Shown here: positions 26,984-36,167 of the stretch, one piece after another
Layout: the number at the start of each line of letters is the position of its first letter
Numbering within the stretch: the stretch's first letter is position 1
Source of the DNA: Trinickia diaoshuihuensis
GTDB lineage: Bacteria > Pseudomonadota > Gammaproteobacteria > Burkholderiales > Burkholderiaceae
Assembly (NCBI RefSeq): GCF_003390925.1
Contig: NZ_QUBS01000017.1
Span: forward strand, 1-64,000
Direction of reading: 5' to 3'
Length of the DNA: 64,000 nucleotides
Position numbers and translations under genes: made by a program
Notes under the pieces: model-generated
What the model was told of the DNA's origin: nothing
Databases searched by the model: none
What the model saw: only the letters and a program-made list of their open reading frames with translations

Positions 26984-27643
26984 TCAATGCTTGCGCGCGT
27001 GCGCCTCGCCGGCGCCCGATTTCGCGGCGGCCTGCGCCGCGCCCTTCTTATCGCCGATCCGGCTTTCCGTGCCGGCGATCAGCTTGCCGATGTTGGCGCG
27101 ATGGCGCCATACGAGCAGCGCGCTCATCGCGAACACGGCCCACGCAATCTCGTTCTCCCCGAACAGGAAGATGTCGAATAACGGTGCGAACACGGCGGCG
27201 ACGAGCGCGGCGAGCGACGAATAGCGCATGAAGAACGCGACGATGAGCCAGGTCAGCGCCGTTGCGAGGCCAAGCACCGGTTGGATCGCAAGCAAGACGC
27301 CGGCAGCCGTCGCCACCCCCTTGCCGCCCTTGAATTTGAAGAAGACCGGATAAAGGTGCCCGAGGAAGACGGCGATCGCCGCCAACGCCACGGCGGTGTC
27401 GCCCAGGCCGAAGCGCGGACCGAACCGCGTGACGAGCCAAACGGCCAGCCAGCCTTTGAACGCATCGCCGAGCAGTGTCAAGACGGCCGCGGTCTTATTG
27501 CCGCTGCGCAGTACGTTCGTCGCGCCGGGGTTCTTCGATCCGTAGGAACGGGGATCGGCCAGCCCCATCGCGGCGCTGACGATCACGGCGAACGAGATCG
27601 ATCCGATCAGATAGGCGGCAACGGTGGCGATCAACAATGACAT
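26984..27643 (-). CDS. plsY: Acyl-phosphate glycerol-3-phosphate acyltransferase
   Basis: This 219-residue inner-membrane enzyme transfers acyl groups from acyl-phosphate to glycerol-3-phosphate, the first step of phospholipid synthesis. The family's cytoplasmic loops are visible: [18 protein letters not shown] (about 33-50), [13 protein letters not shown] and the GTESR loop. Five membrane spans fit. The last 20 residues are an Ala/Lys/His-rich tail. Upstream, a CCGCGC-AAAA-GCGCGG hairpin (27674-27689) separates it from ybaK. Confidence 0.95.
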   Translation of the reverse strand: MSLLIATVAAYLIGSISFAVIVSAAMGLADPRSYGSKNPGATNVLRSGNKTAAVLTLLGDAFKGWLAVWLVTRFGPRFGLGDTAVALAAIAVFLGHLYPVFFKFKGGKGVATAAGVLLAIQPVLGLATALTWLIVAFFMRYSSLAALVAAVFAPLFDIFLFGENEIAWAVFAMSALLVWRHRANIGKLIAGTESRIGDKKGAAQAAAKSGAGEAHARKH

Positions 27644-27673
27644 AGGCGGGACTCTTTCGACTTAGCGGGCAAA

Positions 27674-27689
27674 CCGCGCAAAAGCGCGG
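27674..27689 (-). terminator. Tetraloop hairpin between ybaK and plsY
   Basis: CCGCGC and GCGCGG flank a four-base A loop (T on the transcribed leftward strand). It could attenuate ybaK transcription or form part of the plsY leader. The T-run is short. Confidence 0.4.
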
Positions 27690-27717
27690 GGCGGGTCATT
27701 TTACCGAACGGCGCGGG

Positions 27718-28209
27718 TCAATCGACGCTCGCGCATTGCACGGGGCGCGCGCCGAGCAGCGCCGTCAATACCGACGGCGCCAAGCTGATCAAATAGCCGC
27801 GGCGCCCGCCGTTCAGATAGATCGAATCGAGATCGAGAATGCTCGACTCGACGTAGACGGGCATCGTCTTTTTCGTGCCGAACGGCGAGGTGCCGCCGAC
27901 CAAAAAACCGGAATGCCGATTCGCGACCTCGGGCTTGCAGGGTTCGACGCGCTTCGCGCCGATTTGGCGGGCGAGATTCTTCGTCGAGACGGTGCGGTCG
28001 CCGTGCATGAGGACGATCAGCGGCTTCGCGTTTTCATCCTCCATGACGAGCGTCTTGACGACGCAGTGCTCGTCCACGCCGAGCTGGCGGGCCGATTCGC
28101 CGGTCCCGCCGTGCTCGACGTAGTCGTACGGGTGCTCGCCGAAAGGCACGTCATGGCGCCGCAGGAACTGCGTGGCCGGGGTCTCCGAAACATGTTTGCT
28201 TTTGCTCAT
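27718..28209 (-). CDS. ybaK: Cys-tRNA(Pro)/Cys-tRNA(Cys) deacylase, YbaK/EbsC family
   Basis: This 163-residue editing protein hydrolyses mischarged Cys-tRNA(Pro). The conserved catalytic-region Lys and Gly motifs are visible: HCVVKTLVM (about 48-56), GAKRVEPC and a GGTSPFGTKKTMPVY loop (about 111-125). Length is standard. ATG 28209 begins MSKSKHVSETPATQFL. The open frame upstream is out-of-frame xerD. It is 47 bp downstream of xerD on the same strand. Confidence 0.93.
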   Translation of the reverse strand: MSKSKHVSETPATQFLRRHDVPFGEHPYDYVEHGGTGESARQLGVDEHCVVKTLVMEDENAKPLIVLMHGDRTVSTKNLARQIGAKRVEPCKPEVANRHSGFLVGGTSPFGTKKTMPVYVESSILDLDSIYLNGGRRGYLISLAPSVLTALLGARPVQCASVD

Positions 28210-28256
28210 CGGCGCATTGTAAGCGCAACCGCCCGCTCGTTCACCAAGCGCCGCAT

Positions 28257-29249
28257 TCACCCGCGCGGGTGATGCGTCGCGTGCAACGTCTTTAGGCGCT
28301 CGCGCGCGACGTGCGTATAAATCTGCGTGGTGGAAATATCGGCGTGACCGAGCAACAGTTGCACGACGCGCAAGTCCGCCCCGTGATTGATTAGGTGCGT
28401 CGCGAAGGCGTGCCGCAGCGTGTGCGGCGACAGCGGCGTTTGCACGCCGGCCGCGCGCGCATGCCGCTTGATGATGTTCCAGAACTGCTGACGCGTCATG
28501 CCGTCGCCGCGCGCCGTGACGAACAGCGCATCGGCCGCGCGCGCGCCCATCAGCGCAGGGCGGGCGTCGCGCAGATACCGCGCGATCCAGGCGTGCGCCT
28601 CTTCGCCGAACGGCACGAGCCGCTCTTTCGAGCCTTTGCCCATGACGCGCACGACGCCCTCGTTTAGCCCCACCTCGACGGTCTTGAGCGCAACGAGTTC
28701 GCTGACGCGCAAGCCGCTGGCGTACATCAACTCGAGCATCGTCCGGTCGCGCAAGCCCAGCTCGGTGTCGACGTCGGGCGCCGCGAGCAGCGCCTCGACC
28801 TGCGCCTCGGTCAAGGTCGACGGAAAACGCGGGGCTTGCGTCGCCGAGCGGATGCGCATCGTCGGATCCGCGCTCACGCGATGTTCGCGCAATGCCCAAG
28901 CGTAGTAACGCCGGAAGACGGACAGCCGGCGATTCGAGGACGTCGCCTTGCCGTCGCTGCGCGCGGCGATATAACCGTTGATATGCGGCTCGGCGGCCGC
29001 ATCGATGCCGACCCGGTGCGTGCGCGCGAGCCATTCGGCGAAGAGCCGCAAGTCTCGGCCATACGCGTCGAGCGTATTGCGCGAGAGCCCGTGTTCGAGC
29101 CAAAGCGCATCGCCGAACGCATCGATCGCGCGCACGTTGACCGCCTGCAACGCCTGCACGGCCGGGTCGGCCGCCTCCCGCGACGAGTGCGCGGGCGCAT
29201 CGGGCCGCGCCGGCGCGGCGATCTCCCCCGTGTCGTTCATATCGCTCAT
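28257..29249 (-). CDS. xerD: Site-specific tyrosine recombinase
   Basis: This 330-residue recombinase works with XerC at dif to resolve chromosome dimers. The catalytic set is complete: Arg in SGLRVSELV, Lys in GKGSKERLVPF, His-x-x-Arg in SPHTLRHAFATHL, His in LGHADISTT and Tyr in TQIYTHV. There is an N-terminal SAM-like domain and an extra ~40-residue Ala/Pro-rich head. Housekeeping neighbours and length argue for XerD rather than a mobile integrase. Its ATG overlaps the ogt stop by four bases. Confidence 0.93.
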   Translation of the reverse strand: MSDMNDTGEIAAPARPDAPAHSSREAADPAVQALQAVNVRAIDAFGDALWLEHGLSRNTLDAYGRDLRLFAEWLARTHRVGIDAAAEPHINGYIAARSDGKATSSNRRLSVFRRYYAWALREHRVSADPTMRIRSATQAPRFPSTLTEAQVEALLAAPDVDTELGLRDRTMLELMYASGLRVSELVALKTVEVGLNEGVVRVMGKGSKERLVPFGEEAHAWIARYLRDARPALMGARAADALFVTARGDGMTRQQFWNIIKRHARAAGVQTPLSPHTLRHAFATHLINHGADLRVVQLLLGHADISTTQIYTHVARERLKTLHATHHPRG

Positions 29250-29731
29250 AACGCCAGTGCGAGTTGATTACTTTCGTGCGCGATCAGCCAGCGCTTGACG
29301 CGCGGATAAAATCCGTCGCCGGCATGATGCGAGAAGCCGCCGAGACCATTCGCCCCCACGACGCGGTGGCACGGCACGACGAGCGGAAACGGGTTGTCGC
29401 CGCACGCCTGGCCGACGGCTCGCGCCACACCGCCCACCTGAGCCGCGAGCGAGCCGTAGGTCATGACGCTGCCGAGGGGGATTTCGCACATCGCCTGCCA
29501 GACGCGCCGTTGAAACGGCGTGCCCGTATCCGCGAGCGGCAAATCGAACGGCGCGCCGGCATCGGCCAGATAACGCTCGATTTGCCGCGCGGCCCGCTCG
29601 GCGATCGCCGAATCGGGCGAGCGCGCGGGGACCGAATCTTCTAGATAGACGATCGATCGCACGACGCCGGCCGCGGCATCGACTTCGATCCCGACTTTGC
29701 CGAACGGCGCACTGACGACGGCGTGGTACAT
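29246..29731 (-). CDS. ogt: Methylated-DNA-[protein]-cysteine S-methyltransferase
   Basis: This 161-residue suicide repair protein removes alkyl groups from O6-guanine onto its active Cys. PCHRVVG carries the acceptor Cys (about 118-124), after the helix-turn-helix GTPFQRRVWQAMCEIPLG (about 69-86). It has no Ada regulatory domain. GGAG precedes the ATG at 29731. It is translationally coupled to xerD through an ATGA overlap. Confidence 0.93.
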   Translation of the reverse strand: MYHAVVSAPFGKVGIEVDAAAGVVRSIVYLEDSVPARSPDSAIAERAARQIERYLADAGAPFDLPLADTGTPFQRRVWQAMCEIPLGSVMTYGSLAAQVGGVARAVGQACGDNPFPLVVPCHRVVGANGLGGFSHHAGDGFYPRVKRWLIAHESNQLALAL

Positions 29732-29774
29732 CGATGTTCTCCGGTGGATAACGGCAGCGTTGATGTCCCGTAGC

Positions 29775-31070
29775 TTACGCCGCTTGCAGCGCCCATTGCA
29801 CGTGCTCGCGCACGAGCGACGACGGATCCTCGGTGCGCGCTCGCAAAGCCTCGACGATTCGTACGCGGGCCTCGCGGCCCAGCGCGTCGAGTTCGCTCAA
29901 GCGCTCAGTCGTCGCATCCGTGCGTCCGGCTCGCAGCGCATTGCCCATCGCCACGGCCAAATTGCGCAGCCATCGCTCGTAGCCGATGCGCCGGATCGCG
30001 CTGCCCTGCATCCGCGTATCGAACTGCTCGGCGCTCCACGAGAACAACTCGACGAGCGTCGCCCGATCGAGCCCATGCCGCACGTCGAAATCGTCGACCG
30101 GCGCCGCCTGCGCGAATTTGTTCCAAGGGCATACGAGCTGGCAGTCGTCGCAGCCGTAGATCCGATTGCCGATCAGCGGCCGCAACGGTTCGGGAATGCT
30201 GCCCTTCAACTCGATCGTCAAGTATGAAATGCAGCGGCGCGCATCGACGCGATAAGGGCCGACGATCGCACCGGTCGGGCACGCGTCGATACAACGCGTG
30301 CACTGCCCGCAATGGGCGCCGGCCTCGCGCGTCGCGCGTTCGGGGGCCGTTTGCGCATCGGTGGGCAAGTCGATGTCGACGTAGATCTCGCCGAGGAAAA
30401 ACAGCGAGCCCGCGTCGCGCTCGAGCAGCAACGTGTGCTTGCCGCGCCAGCCGACCCCGGCCTTTTGCGCAAGCGCCACCTCGAGCACGGGTGCCGAATC
30501 GGTAAAGACGCGGTAACCGTAAGCGCCGATCGCGCGCTCGATGCGCTCGGCAAGCTGCTGCAAACGCTGGCGCATGACCTTGTGATAGTCGCGCCCGCGG
30601 GCATAGAGCGAGACGACGGCCGCTTCCGGATCGGCCAAGCGCGCCATCTCTCGCGCGCGCCAATCGCCGCCGACACCCCGGCCGCCCTCGCGAGGAGCAG
30701 CTAACGAAGCGCTTTCATCGTGTTCGCCCGCGAGCGTTGCCGCGGGCAAATACGCCATGCGCGCCGTGATCACACGTCGCGTACCGGCCACAAGCTCGGC
30801 CGGCCGCGCACGTTTGGCGCCATGTTTGGCCATATAATCCATCTCGCCGTGGCAGCCCGCTTCGAGCCACGCAGTCAGCGCTGCTTCGGCATCCGAAAGA
30901 TCGGTGTCGCTGATACCGACGGCCGAAAAGCCCAGCTCGAGGCCCCACGCTTTGATCCGCCGCGCAAGCGTCGCGAGCGCGGTGTCGTCGAGCGGCTGCG
31001 TCGCGCCGCCCGCATCGGCCTCGCCGAGCGTGCGGGCGCCTTGGACGGCCTGTTCCGGACTTCGTTTCAT
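29775..31070 (-). CDS. queG: Epoxyqueuosine reductase
   Basis: This 431-residue cobalamin- and Fe-S-dependent enzyme makes the last step of queuosine synthesis on tRNA. Two 4Fe-4S cysteine groups are visible: CGQCTRCIDACPTGAI and CDDCQLVCPWN. HEAT-like repeats follow in the C-terminal ~80 residues. An unusual insertion with GREGGRGVGGDW-like Gly/Arg content lies near residue 128. Start ATG 31070 is only 17 bp from the divergent tsaE start. Confidence 0.94.
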   Translation of the reverse strand: MKRSPEQAVQGARTLGEADAGGATQPLDDTALATLARRIKAWGLELGFSAVGISDTDLSDAEAALTAWLEAGCHGEMDYMAKHGAKRARPAELVAGTRRVITARMAYLPAATLAGEHDESASLAAPREGGRGVGGDWRAREMARLADPEAAVVSLYARGRDYHKVMRQRLQQLAERIERAIGAYGYRVFTDSAPVLEVALAQKAGVGWRGKHTLLLERDAGSLFFLGEIYVDIDLPTDAQTAPERATREAGAHCGQCTRCIDACPTGAIVGPYRVDARRCISYLTIELKGSIPEPLRPLIGNRIYGCDDCQLVCPWNKFAQAAPVDDFDVRHGLDRATLVELFSWSAEQFDTRMQGSAIRRIGYERWLRNLAVAMGNALRAGRTDATTERLSELDALGREARVRIVEALRARTEDPSSLVREHVQWALQAA

Positions 31071-31087
31071 CCCGCTATTTTACGAGA

Positions 31088-31627
31088 ATGCCCGCCGCGT
31101 CCGCATCGTCGTTTTTTCCGCCCGCGAAAGCGCTTCTCGAGCGCAGCTTCCCGCTCGATGACCTCGCGGCCACCGACGCGTTCGGCGAGCGTTTCGCGCG
31201 GGCGATCGACCACGTCCGCATGCTTCCGGGCTTCACGGGCCTGCACGTGCAGCTATTGGGCGACCTCGGCGCGGGCAAGACCACGCTCGTGCGCGCGACG
31301 CTGGCCGGTCTCGGGCACCGGGGCCGCGTGCGCAGCCCGACTTACACGCTCGTCGAGCCCTACGCGCTCGCCCGCGACGACGGGGAACTCGAGCTTTATC
31401 ACTTCGATCTGTACCGCTTCGCCGATCCGGCGGAGTGGGCCGACGCGGGCTTTCGCGAATATTTCGACGCGGGCGCGGTCTGCCTAGTCGAGTGGCCGCA
31501 GAAGGCCGGCGCGCTATTGGGCACGCCCGACCTCGTCTTCTCGCTCGATACGATCGACGCGGACCGGCGCATGCTCGAGGCCCGTGCATACAGCGAACCA
31601 GGAAAAGCATGTCTCGAAAGATGTTGA
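31088..31627 (+). CDS. tsaE: tRNA threonylcarbamoyladenosine biosynthesis ATPase
   Basis: This 179-residue ATPase drives the TsaBDE complex that makes t6A37 in tRNA. Walker A is GDLGAGKTT (58-66), then SPTYTLVEPY and YHFDLYRF near 85-110. It is slightly long for the family owing to a ~20-residue N-terminal extension. It overlaps the start of amiC by 19 bp, a pairing often seen in proteobacteria, and is divergent from queG, another tRNA-modification gene. Confidence 0.94.
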   Translation: MPAASASSFFPPAKALLERSFPLDDLAATDAFGERFARAIDHVRMLPGFTGLHVQLLGDLGAGKTTLVRATLAGLGHRGRVRSPTYTLVEPYALARDDGELELYHFDLYRFADPAEWADAGFREYFDAGAVCLVEWPQKAGALLGTPDLVFSLDTIDADRRMLEARAYSEPGKACLERC

Positions 31628-33201
31628 TCAAGCCGTTCAAATCGATCGAATCGGCAGCCACGGCCACCCATAATTGGCGCCGCCGCCAAGTGCTGCGCGC
31701 GGGCGCATCGACGCTCGTGCTCGGGCTCGCGTCCTCGCTCGCGCTGCCTCGCCTTGCATTGGCAAGCTCGGTCCTCGGCGTGCGCGTATGGCCGGCACGC
31801 GACTACACGCGCGTGACGATCGAATCCGATCAACCGCTGCAAAGCACGCAGCAATTGCTGCAGGGGCCCGATCGCCTCGTCGTCGACCTGAACGGTCTCG
31901 ACCTCGATCAAGCGCTGCGCGACCTTGTCTCGAAGATCACGCCGAACGACCCGCAGATTCAGACGGTGCGCGTCGGGCAATTTCAGCCGCATGTCGTGCG
32001 GCTCGTGTTCGACTTGAAGGGCTCCGTCAAACCGCAAGTGTTTACGTTGCCGCCCGTGGGCAGCTATCGCTATCGGCTCGTCCTCGATTTGTACCCGACG
32101 GTCGCGCCCGATCCGCTGATGGAATTGCTCGCCGAGACCGAACGCAAGGAAAAGCGCCTGGACCAAAGCGCGCGCAGCGCGGATGCCATGCAAACGCCGG
32201 CGCCGCTCGCGGGACCCAACGCCGGGCCGGCCTCGCCGCCCTCCCCGCCCGACAATAGCGATGCGTTTTTCGAACGCTACGCGCAACAAGGCGAAAACGG
32301 CACCCCGGCCGCGGGCGCCGGTGGTTCGGCTTCGAACGGCGGCGTGCCGCGCAAGGCGCCCAAGCCCGCCGTGGAGCCGCCGGCGCTCGCGCAACGCAAA
32401 AGCGGCCCGAGCAAGAGCGAAAGCCCGGCCGAGGACGGCCTCGACGGCGGCGATACTTACGCGTTCACGACGCCGAAATCGGGCAAGACCGTGCGCCTGC
32501 TCACAGTCGCGATCGATCCGGGCCACGGCGGCGAGGACCCCGGCGCCATCGGCAGCGCCGGCACCTACGAAAAGCATGTGGCGCTCGATATCGCCAAAAA
32601 GTTACGCGCGCTGATCGATGCGCAACCGAACATGCGCTCGATGATGACGCGCGACGCCGACTTCTTCGTGCCGCTCAACGTGCGCGTGCAAAAAGCGCGA
32701 CGCGTCGGCGCCGACCTGTTCGTCTCGATCCACGCCGATGCGTTCACGACGCCCGAGGCCCGCGGCTCGTCGGTGTTCGCGCTCTCCGAGCACGGTGCGA
32801 CGAGCGCCGCGGCGCGCTGGATGGCGAATAAGGAAAATTCGTCGGATCTCATCGGCGGTATCAACGTCAAGACTCAGGATGAGACCGTCAACCGCGCCCT
32901 ATTCGACATGTCCACGACGGCGCAGATCCGCGACTCGCTACGCTACGGCAATTTCGTGCTCAAGGAAGTGGGCGAGATCAATAAGCTGCACAAGGGCTCG
33001 GTGGAGCAAGCGGGCTTCGCGGTATTGAAAGCGCCCGATATTCCGTCGATCCTCGTCGAAACCGCGTTCATCAGCAATCCCGACGAGGAAAAGCGTTTGA
33101 ACGACGACGGCTACCGCGGCGAAATGGCCAATGCCATCCTCAAGGGCATCAAGCGCTACTTCGCGGCGAATCCCCCGCTCGCGAAGAATCGGATGGCGTG
33201 A
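31609..33201 (+). CDS. amiC: N-acetylmuramoyl-L-alanine amidase, Tat-exported
   Basis: This 530-residue periplasmic amidase cleaves septal peptidoglycan. It has a twin-arginine signal (WRRRQVLRAGAS at about 23-34, then a hydrophobic stretch ending PRLALAS), an AMIN domain (about 55-160), a long Pro/Ala/Gly-rich linker, and an Amidase_3 domain (about 295-520). Zinc ligands are in AIDPGHGGEDPG, TYEKHVALD and SIHADA, and the catalytic Glu is in LVETAFISN. AGGA precedes ATG 31609, which lies inside tsaE. Confidence 0.93.
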   Translation: MSRKMLIKPFKSIESAATATHNWRRRQVLRAGASTLVLGLASSLALPRLALASSVLGVRVWPARDYTRVTIESDQPLQSTQQLLQGPDRLVVDLNGLDLDQALRDLVSKITPNDPQIQTVRVGQFQPHVVRLVFDLKGSVKPQVFTLPPVGSYRYRLVLDLYPTVAPDPLMELLAETERKEKRLDQSARSADAMQTPAPLAGPNAGPASPPSPPDNSDAFFERYAQQGENGTPAAGAGGSASNGGVPRKAPKPAVEPPALAQRKSGPSKSESPAEDGLDGGDTYAFTTPKSGKTVRLLTVAIDPGHGGEDPGAIGSAGTYEKHVALDIAKKLRALIDAQPNMRSMMTRDADFFVPLNVRVQKARRVGADLFVSIHADAFTTPEARGSSVFALSEHGATSAAARWMANKENSSDLIGGINVKTQDETVNRALFDMSTTAQIRDSLRYGNFVLKEVGEINKLHKGSVEQAGFAVLKAPDIPSILVETAFISNPDEEKRLNDDGYRGEMANAILKGIKRYFAANPPLAKNRMA

Positions 33202-33224
33202 CGGGCCTTGGGGCCCAGGCCCGT
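33201..33224 (+). terminator. Hairpin at the amiC stop codon
   Basis: ACGGGCCT (33201-33208) pairs with AGGCCCGT (33217-33224) starting at the last base of the amiC stop. No T-tract follows. Confidence 0.4.
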
Positions 33225-33303
33225 GAGGGCAAGCACGGGTCGAGGCGGCGCATCGGGTAGGCGAAGTACAATGATCCGCCCCAATGCTCCGTAGGAGTGC
33301 GCC

Positions 33304-34197
33304 GTGCCGCCATCCGTAAAAGCCATTCTGAAGCCGACGCAGCGCGACATCGGCAGCCTGTTGGTGCGTCGCGTCTTGCCGGCGCTCGCGGCGCGGCTCG
33401 TCGGCCCGTTCATTTTTTTCGACCACATGGGGCCGGCCACCTACGCGCCGGGCACCGGCGTGGACGTGCGCCCGCATCCGCATATCGGGCTCGCCACCGT
33501 CACTTATCTGTTCGAAGGCGCGATGCTTCATCGCGACAGCATCGGGTCCGTGCAGCGCATCACGCCCGGAGATGTCAATTGGATGACGGCCGGCCGCGGC
33601 ATCGTGCACTCCGAGCGCACGCCCGACGAAGAACGCCGCCATGGCCAGGTGATGCACGGGATTCAAACCTGGGTGGCGCTGCCGCTCGCGCATGAGACGG
33701 ACGAGCCCTCGTTCGAGCATCATGGCGCCGCGACCTTGCCGCAAACCGAACGCAACGGCGTGTCGCTCACGGTCATCGCCGGCAGCGCTTTCGGCCTGCA
33801 AGCGCCCACGCGCACCTACTCGCCCACCCTTTACGTCGCCGCGAGCTTCGCGCCGGACGGCGCGCTGGCGCTCACGCCCGAGCATGAGGAGCGCGGCGTC
33901 TATCTCGTCGACGGCGATCTTTCGATCGACGGCGAGCCGCTCGAGCCCTATCACATGGCCGTGCTCGCTCCCGGAGAAACGGCTACGCTCGCGAGCCGCT
34001 CGGGCGCAACGGTCATGCTGCTCGGCGGGGCGAAACTCGAAGGCGAACGGTTCATCGAATGGAATTTCGTGGCGAGTTCGCGCGAGAAGATCGCCGAGGC
34101 CAAGGCAGCCTGGGCCGCGCAGGCGATGGGCAAGGTGCCGGGCGAGACCGAATGGATCCCGCTTCCGGAGCGCGGCGCGCGGCCGCCGCAAGGTTGA
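33304..34197 (+). CDS. Pirin family protein
   Basis: This 297-residue protein has the two-cupin pirin fold. The N-terminal metal site is visible in DVRPHPHIGLATVTYLFEG (about 54-72) and GRGIVHSE (about 98-105). Some bacterial pirins act as quercetinases and others bind partner enzymes. The role here is open. The start is GTG 33304, supported by AGGAG at 33293-33297. It is close upstream of cnoX (54 bp), probably one unit. Confidence 0.9.
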   Translation: MPPSVKAILKPTQRDIGSLLVRRVLPALAARLVGPFIFFDHMGPATYAPGTGVDVRPHPHIGLATVTYLFEGAMLHRDSIGSVQRITPGDVNWMTAGRGIVHSERTPDEERRHGQVMHGIQTWVALPLAHETDEPSFEHHGAATLPQTERNGVSLTVIAGSAFGLQAPTRTYSPTLYVAASFAPDGALALTPEHEERGVYLVDGDLSIDGEPLEPYHMAVLAPGETATLASRSGATVMLLGGAKLEGERFIEWNFVASSREKIAEAKAAWAAQAMGKVPGETEWIPLPERGARPPQG

Positions 34198-34251
34198 AAT
34201 GACGCAAGCCGCACCCATCTGCTGCGGCATCGGAAACCATTGAGGTTTGCT

Positions 34252-35100
34252 ATGAACACCAGTTTGGCTACCTTCGAAAAAGACGTGATCGACGCCTCGG
34301 CCCTCGCGCCCGTCCTGGTCGATTTCTGGGCGCCGTGGTGCGGCCCGTGCAAGACGCTCGGCCCCATGCTCGAAAAACTCGAGCAAGAGTACGGCGGCCG
34401 CTGGCGGCTCGTGAAGGTGAACGTCGACGAAAACCAGCAGCTCGCCGCGCACTTTCAGGTGCGCAGTATTCCGCACGTCGTGGCATTCGCGGGCGGGCGC
34501 CCCGTGGATCAATTCACCGGCGTGCTGCCGGAAGGGCAATTGCGCGCGTTCATCGAGCGGCTCGTGCCCGATCCGGCTCAAGCCGAACACCGCACCGCGC
34601 TCCATGCGCTGGAGCAAGGCGAGTTGGAAGTCGCGCGCGATCATCTGCAAGCGGCGCTGGCGCTCGATCCCGGTTTCGACGAGGCGCGGCTAGACCTCAT
34701 CGAGCTATTGCTGGACCAAGAACAGGTCGAGGACGCGCGCCGCGAGGCCGAGTTGCTCTCGCCGAAGACGACGCAAGGCATCGACCCGCGTTACAACGCG
34801 CTCAAGACGCGGCTGGACGCGCTCGACGCGGCCACGGATTTGCCGCCCACCGACGCGCTCGAAGCCGCCGTCGCGGCCGATCCCGCCAATTTGGAAGCGC
34901 GCTTCGATTTGGCCAACGCCCTGATCGCGCGCCGTGCTTACGAACCGGCGCTGGAGCACCTGCTGGAGATCGTCAAACGCGACCGTTCGTTCCGCGACGA
35001 TGCGGGCCGCAAGACGATGCTCTCGGTGTTCGATCTGGCGGCGCAGCGGCCCGAACTCGTCGCGCAATGGCGGCGCAAGCTCAGCGCCGTTCTTTACTGA
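34252..35100 (+). CDS. cnoX: Thioredoxin-TPR protein, CnoX/YbbN type
   Basis: This 282-residue protein has an N-terminal thioredoxin domain with active-site WCGPC (Cys30, Cys33) and a C-terminal TPR-like helical region (about 115-275). E. coli CnoX is a chaperone-reductase that protects substrates from oxidation and hands them to GroEL/DnaK. E. coli YbbN has lost the WCGPC, while this one keeps it and could be redox-active. GAGG precedes ATG 34252. Confidence 0.88.
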   Translation: MNTSLATFEKDVIDASALAPVLVDFWAPWCGPCKTLGPMLEKLEQEYGGRWRLVKVNVDENQQLAAHFQVRSIPHVVAFAGGRPVDQFTGVLPEGQLRAFIERLVPDPAQAEHRTALHALEQGELEVARDHLQAALALDPGFDEARLDLIELLLDQEQVEDARREAELLSPKTTQGIDPRYNALKTRLDALDAATDLPPTDALEAAVAADPANLEARFDLANALIARRAYEPALEHLLEIVKRDRSFRDDAGRKTMLSVFDLAAQRPELVAQWRRKLSAVLY

Positions 35101-35122
35101 CCCGCACAAAGCGGCCCTGCCC

Positions 35123-35149
35123 GCGCCCCGCGAGCATTCAGCGGGGCGC
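35123..35149. terminator. Hairpin between cnoX and tcdA
   Basis: GCGCCCCGC (35123-35131) pairs perfectly with GCGGGGCGC (35141-35149), followed on the plus strand by TTT. It overlaps the last codons of the convergent tcdA. Confidence 0.55.
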
Positions 35150-35998
35150 TTTGGCGAGCGCGCGCAAGACGTGCGCGGCGGCCGCGAAGCCGAAACTCGC
35201 CGTCACGCACACGCTCGAACCGAAACCGGCGCAGTTCAGTCCGACCGGCCCGGCATGCCCGGGCGAGGTGCTCAAGTGCTGGGCGACGTCGTCCATGTCG
35301 CAAACGGCCGCTTCGGGATAGATGAGCGGCTCGTCGGAATAGACGGCGCTCACCTTGAATTTCGCCTTCGGTCCGCGCGGAAATCCGTGCTGCTTACGCA
35401 GTTGCGCGCGCACCTTCGAGAGCAGCGGGTCTTGGATCGTCAAGGCCAGATCGTCGATGCGGATGCGCGTCGGATCGAGTTGTCCGCCAGCCCCGCCCAC
35501 CGTGACGAGCGGCTGCCGATGCTGGACGCACCACGCGATGAGCGCCGTTTTCGTGCGAACGCTGTCGATGGCGTCGACGACATAGTCGAAACCGCCCCCA
35601 AGCAGCGTCTCGAAGTTTTCCGGTTCGACGAAATCCTCGATACGCCGGACCTCGCACGCGGGATCGATCAGGGCGATGCGCTCCGCCATCGCATCGACCT
35701 TGGGCTTGCCGAAATTGCCGTTCAGCGCGTGCACTTGCCGGTTCGTATTGCTTTCGGCAACGTTATCGAGATCGATCAGCGTCAGTTTGCCGATCGCGCT
35801 GCGCGCGAGCGCCTCGGCCACCCAGGAGCCCACCCCGCCGATCCCGATGACGGCCACGTGCGCGCGCTCGAACGCGGCGAGCGCGCTATCGCCGTACAGG
35901 CGGGCGATGCCGCCGAACCGGCGCGCGCGATCGACTTCGCCGATCTCGGATGCGGGGAGGAGATCGGCGCTGACCGCGGTGGCGCTAGGGCTGGACAT
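35138..35998 (-). CDS. tcdA: tRNA threonylcarbamoyladenosine dehydratase
   Basis: This 286-residue E1-like enzyme cyclises t6A to ct6A in tRNA using ATP. The nucleotide site VIGIGGVGSWVAEAL (about 50-64) and LIDLDNV, plus FDYVVDAIDSVRTK (about 137-150), are diagnostic. It lacks the separate Cys-rich zinc knuckle of ThiF/MoeB. It is the third tRNA-modification gene in a ~5-kb span (queG, tsaE, tcdA). It converges with cnoX and is divergent from pdxH. Confidence 0.93.
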   Translation of the reverse strand: MSSPSATAVSADLLPASEIGEVDRARRFGGIARLYGDSALAAFERAHVAVIGIGGVGSWVAEALARSAIGKLTLIDLDNVAESNTNRQVHALNGNFGKPKVDAMAERIALIDPACEVRRIEDFVEPENFETLLGGGFDYVVDAIDSVRTKTALIAWCVQHRQPLVTVGGAGGQLDPTRIRIDDLALTIQDPLLSKVRAQLRKQHGFPRGPKAKFKVSAVYSDEPLIYPEAAVCDMDDVAQHLSTSPGHAGPVGLNCAGFGSSVCVTASFGFAAAAHVLRALAKAPR

Positions 35999-36167
35999 GG
36001 TGCATGTAATTCATACCTTGGAAGCCTGTATTTTGCCTGATTGCGTCCGAGCGGACCGCACGAAAGGCAAGAGGGCGGGCGGCGCCGCATTGCGACTACG
36101 CGACGCGCGGCACGTTTGTCGCAGGTTGGCTATACTGACCCCGACTGTGTAGCGGTCGCATAACAAC

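Noticed and set aside
27718..29103. A long frame joining ybaK to upstream codons
   Set aside because: The upstream part is xerD read out of frame; ybaK begins at 28209.
28257..29249. xerD as a phage or island integrase linked to the AT-rich module
   Set aside because: It lies 15 kb away in a conserved housekeeping run, and has the length and motifs of chromosomal XerD.
32938..34650. A 570-codon minus-strand frame opposite amiC, pirin and cnoX
   Set aside because: Antisense to three well-supported genes; the translation has no recognisable domain.
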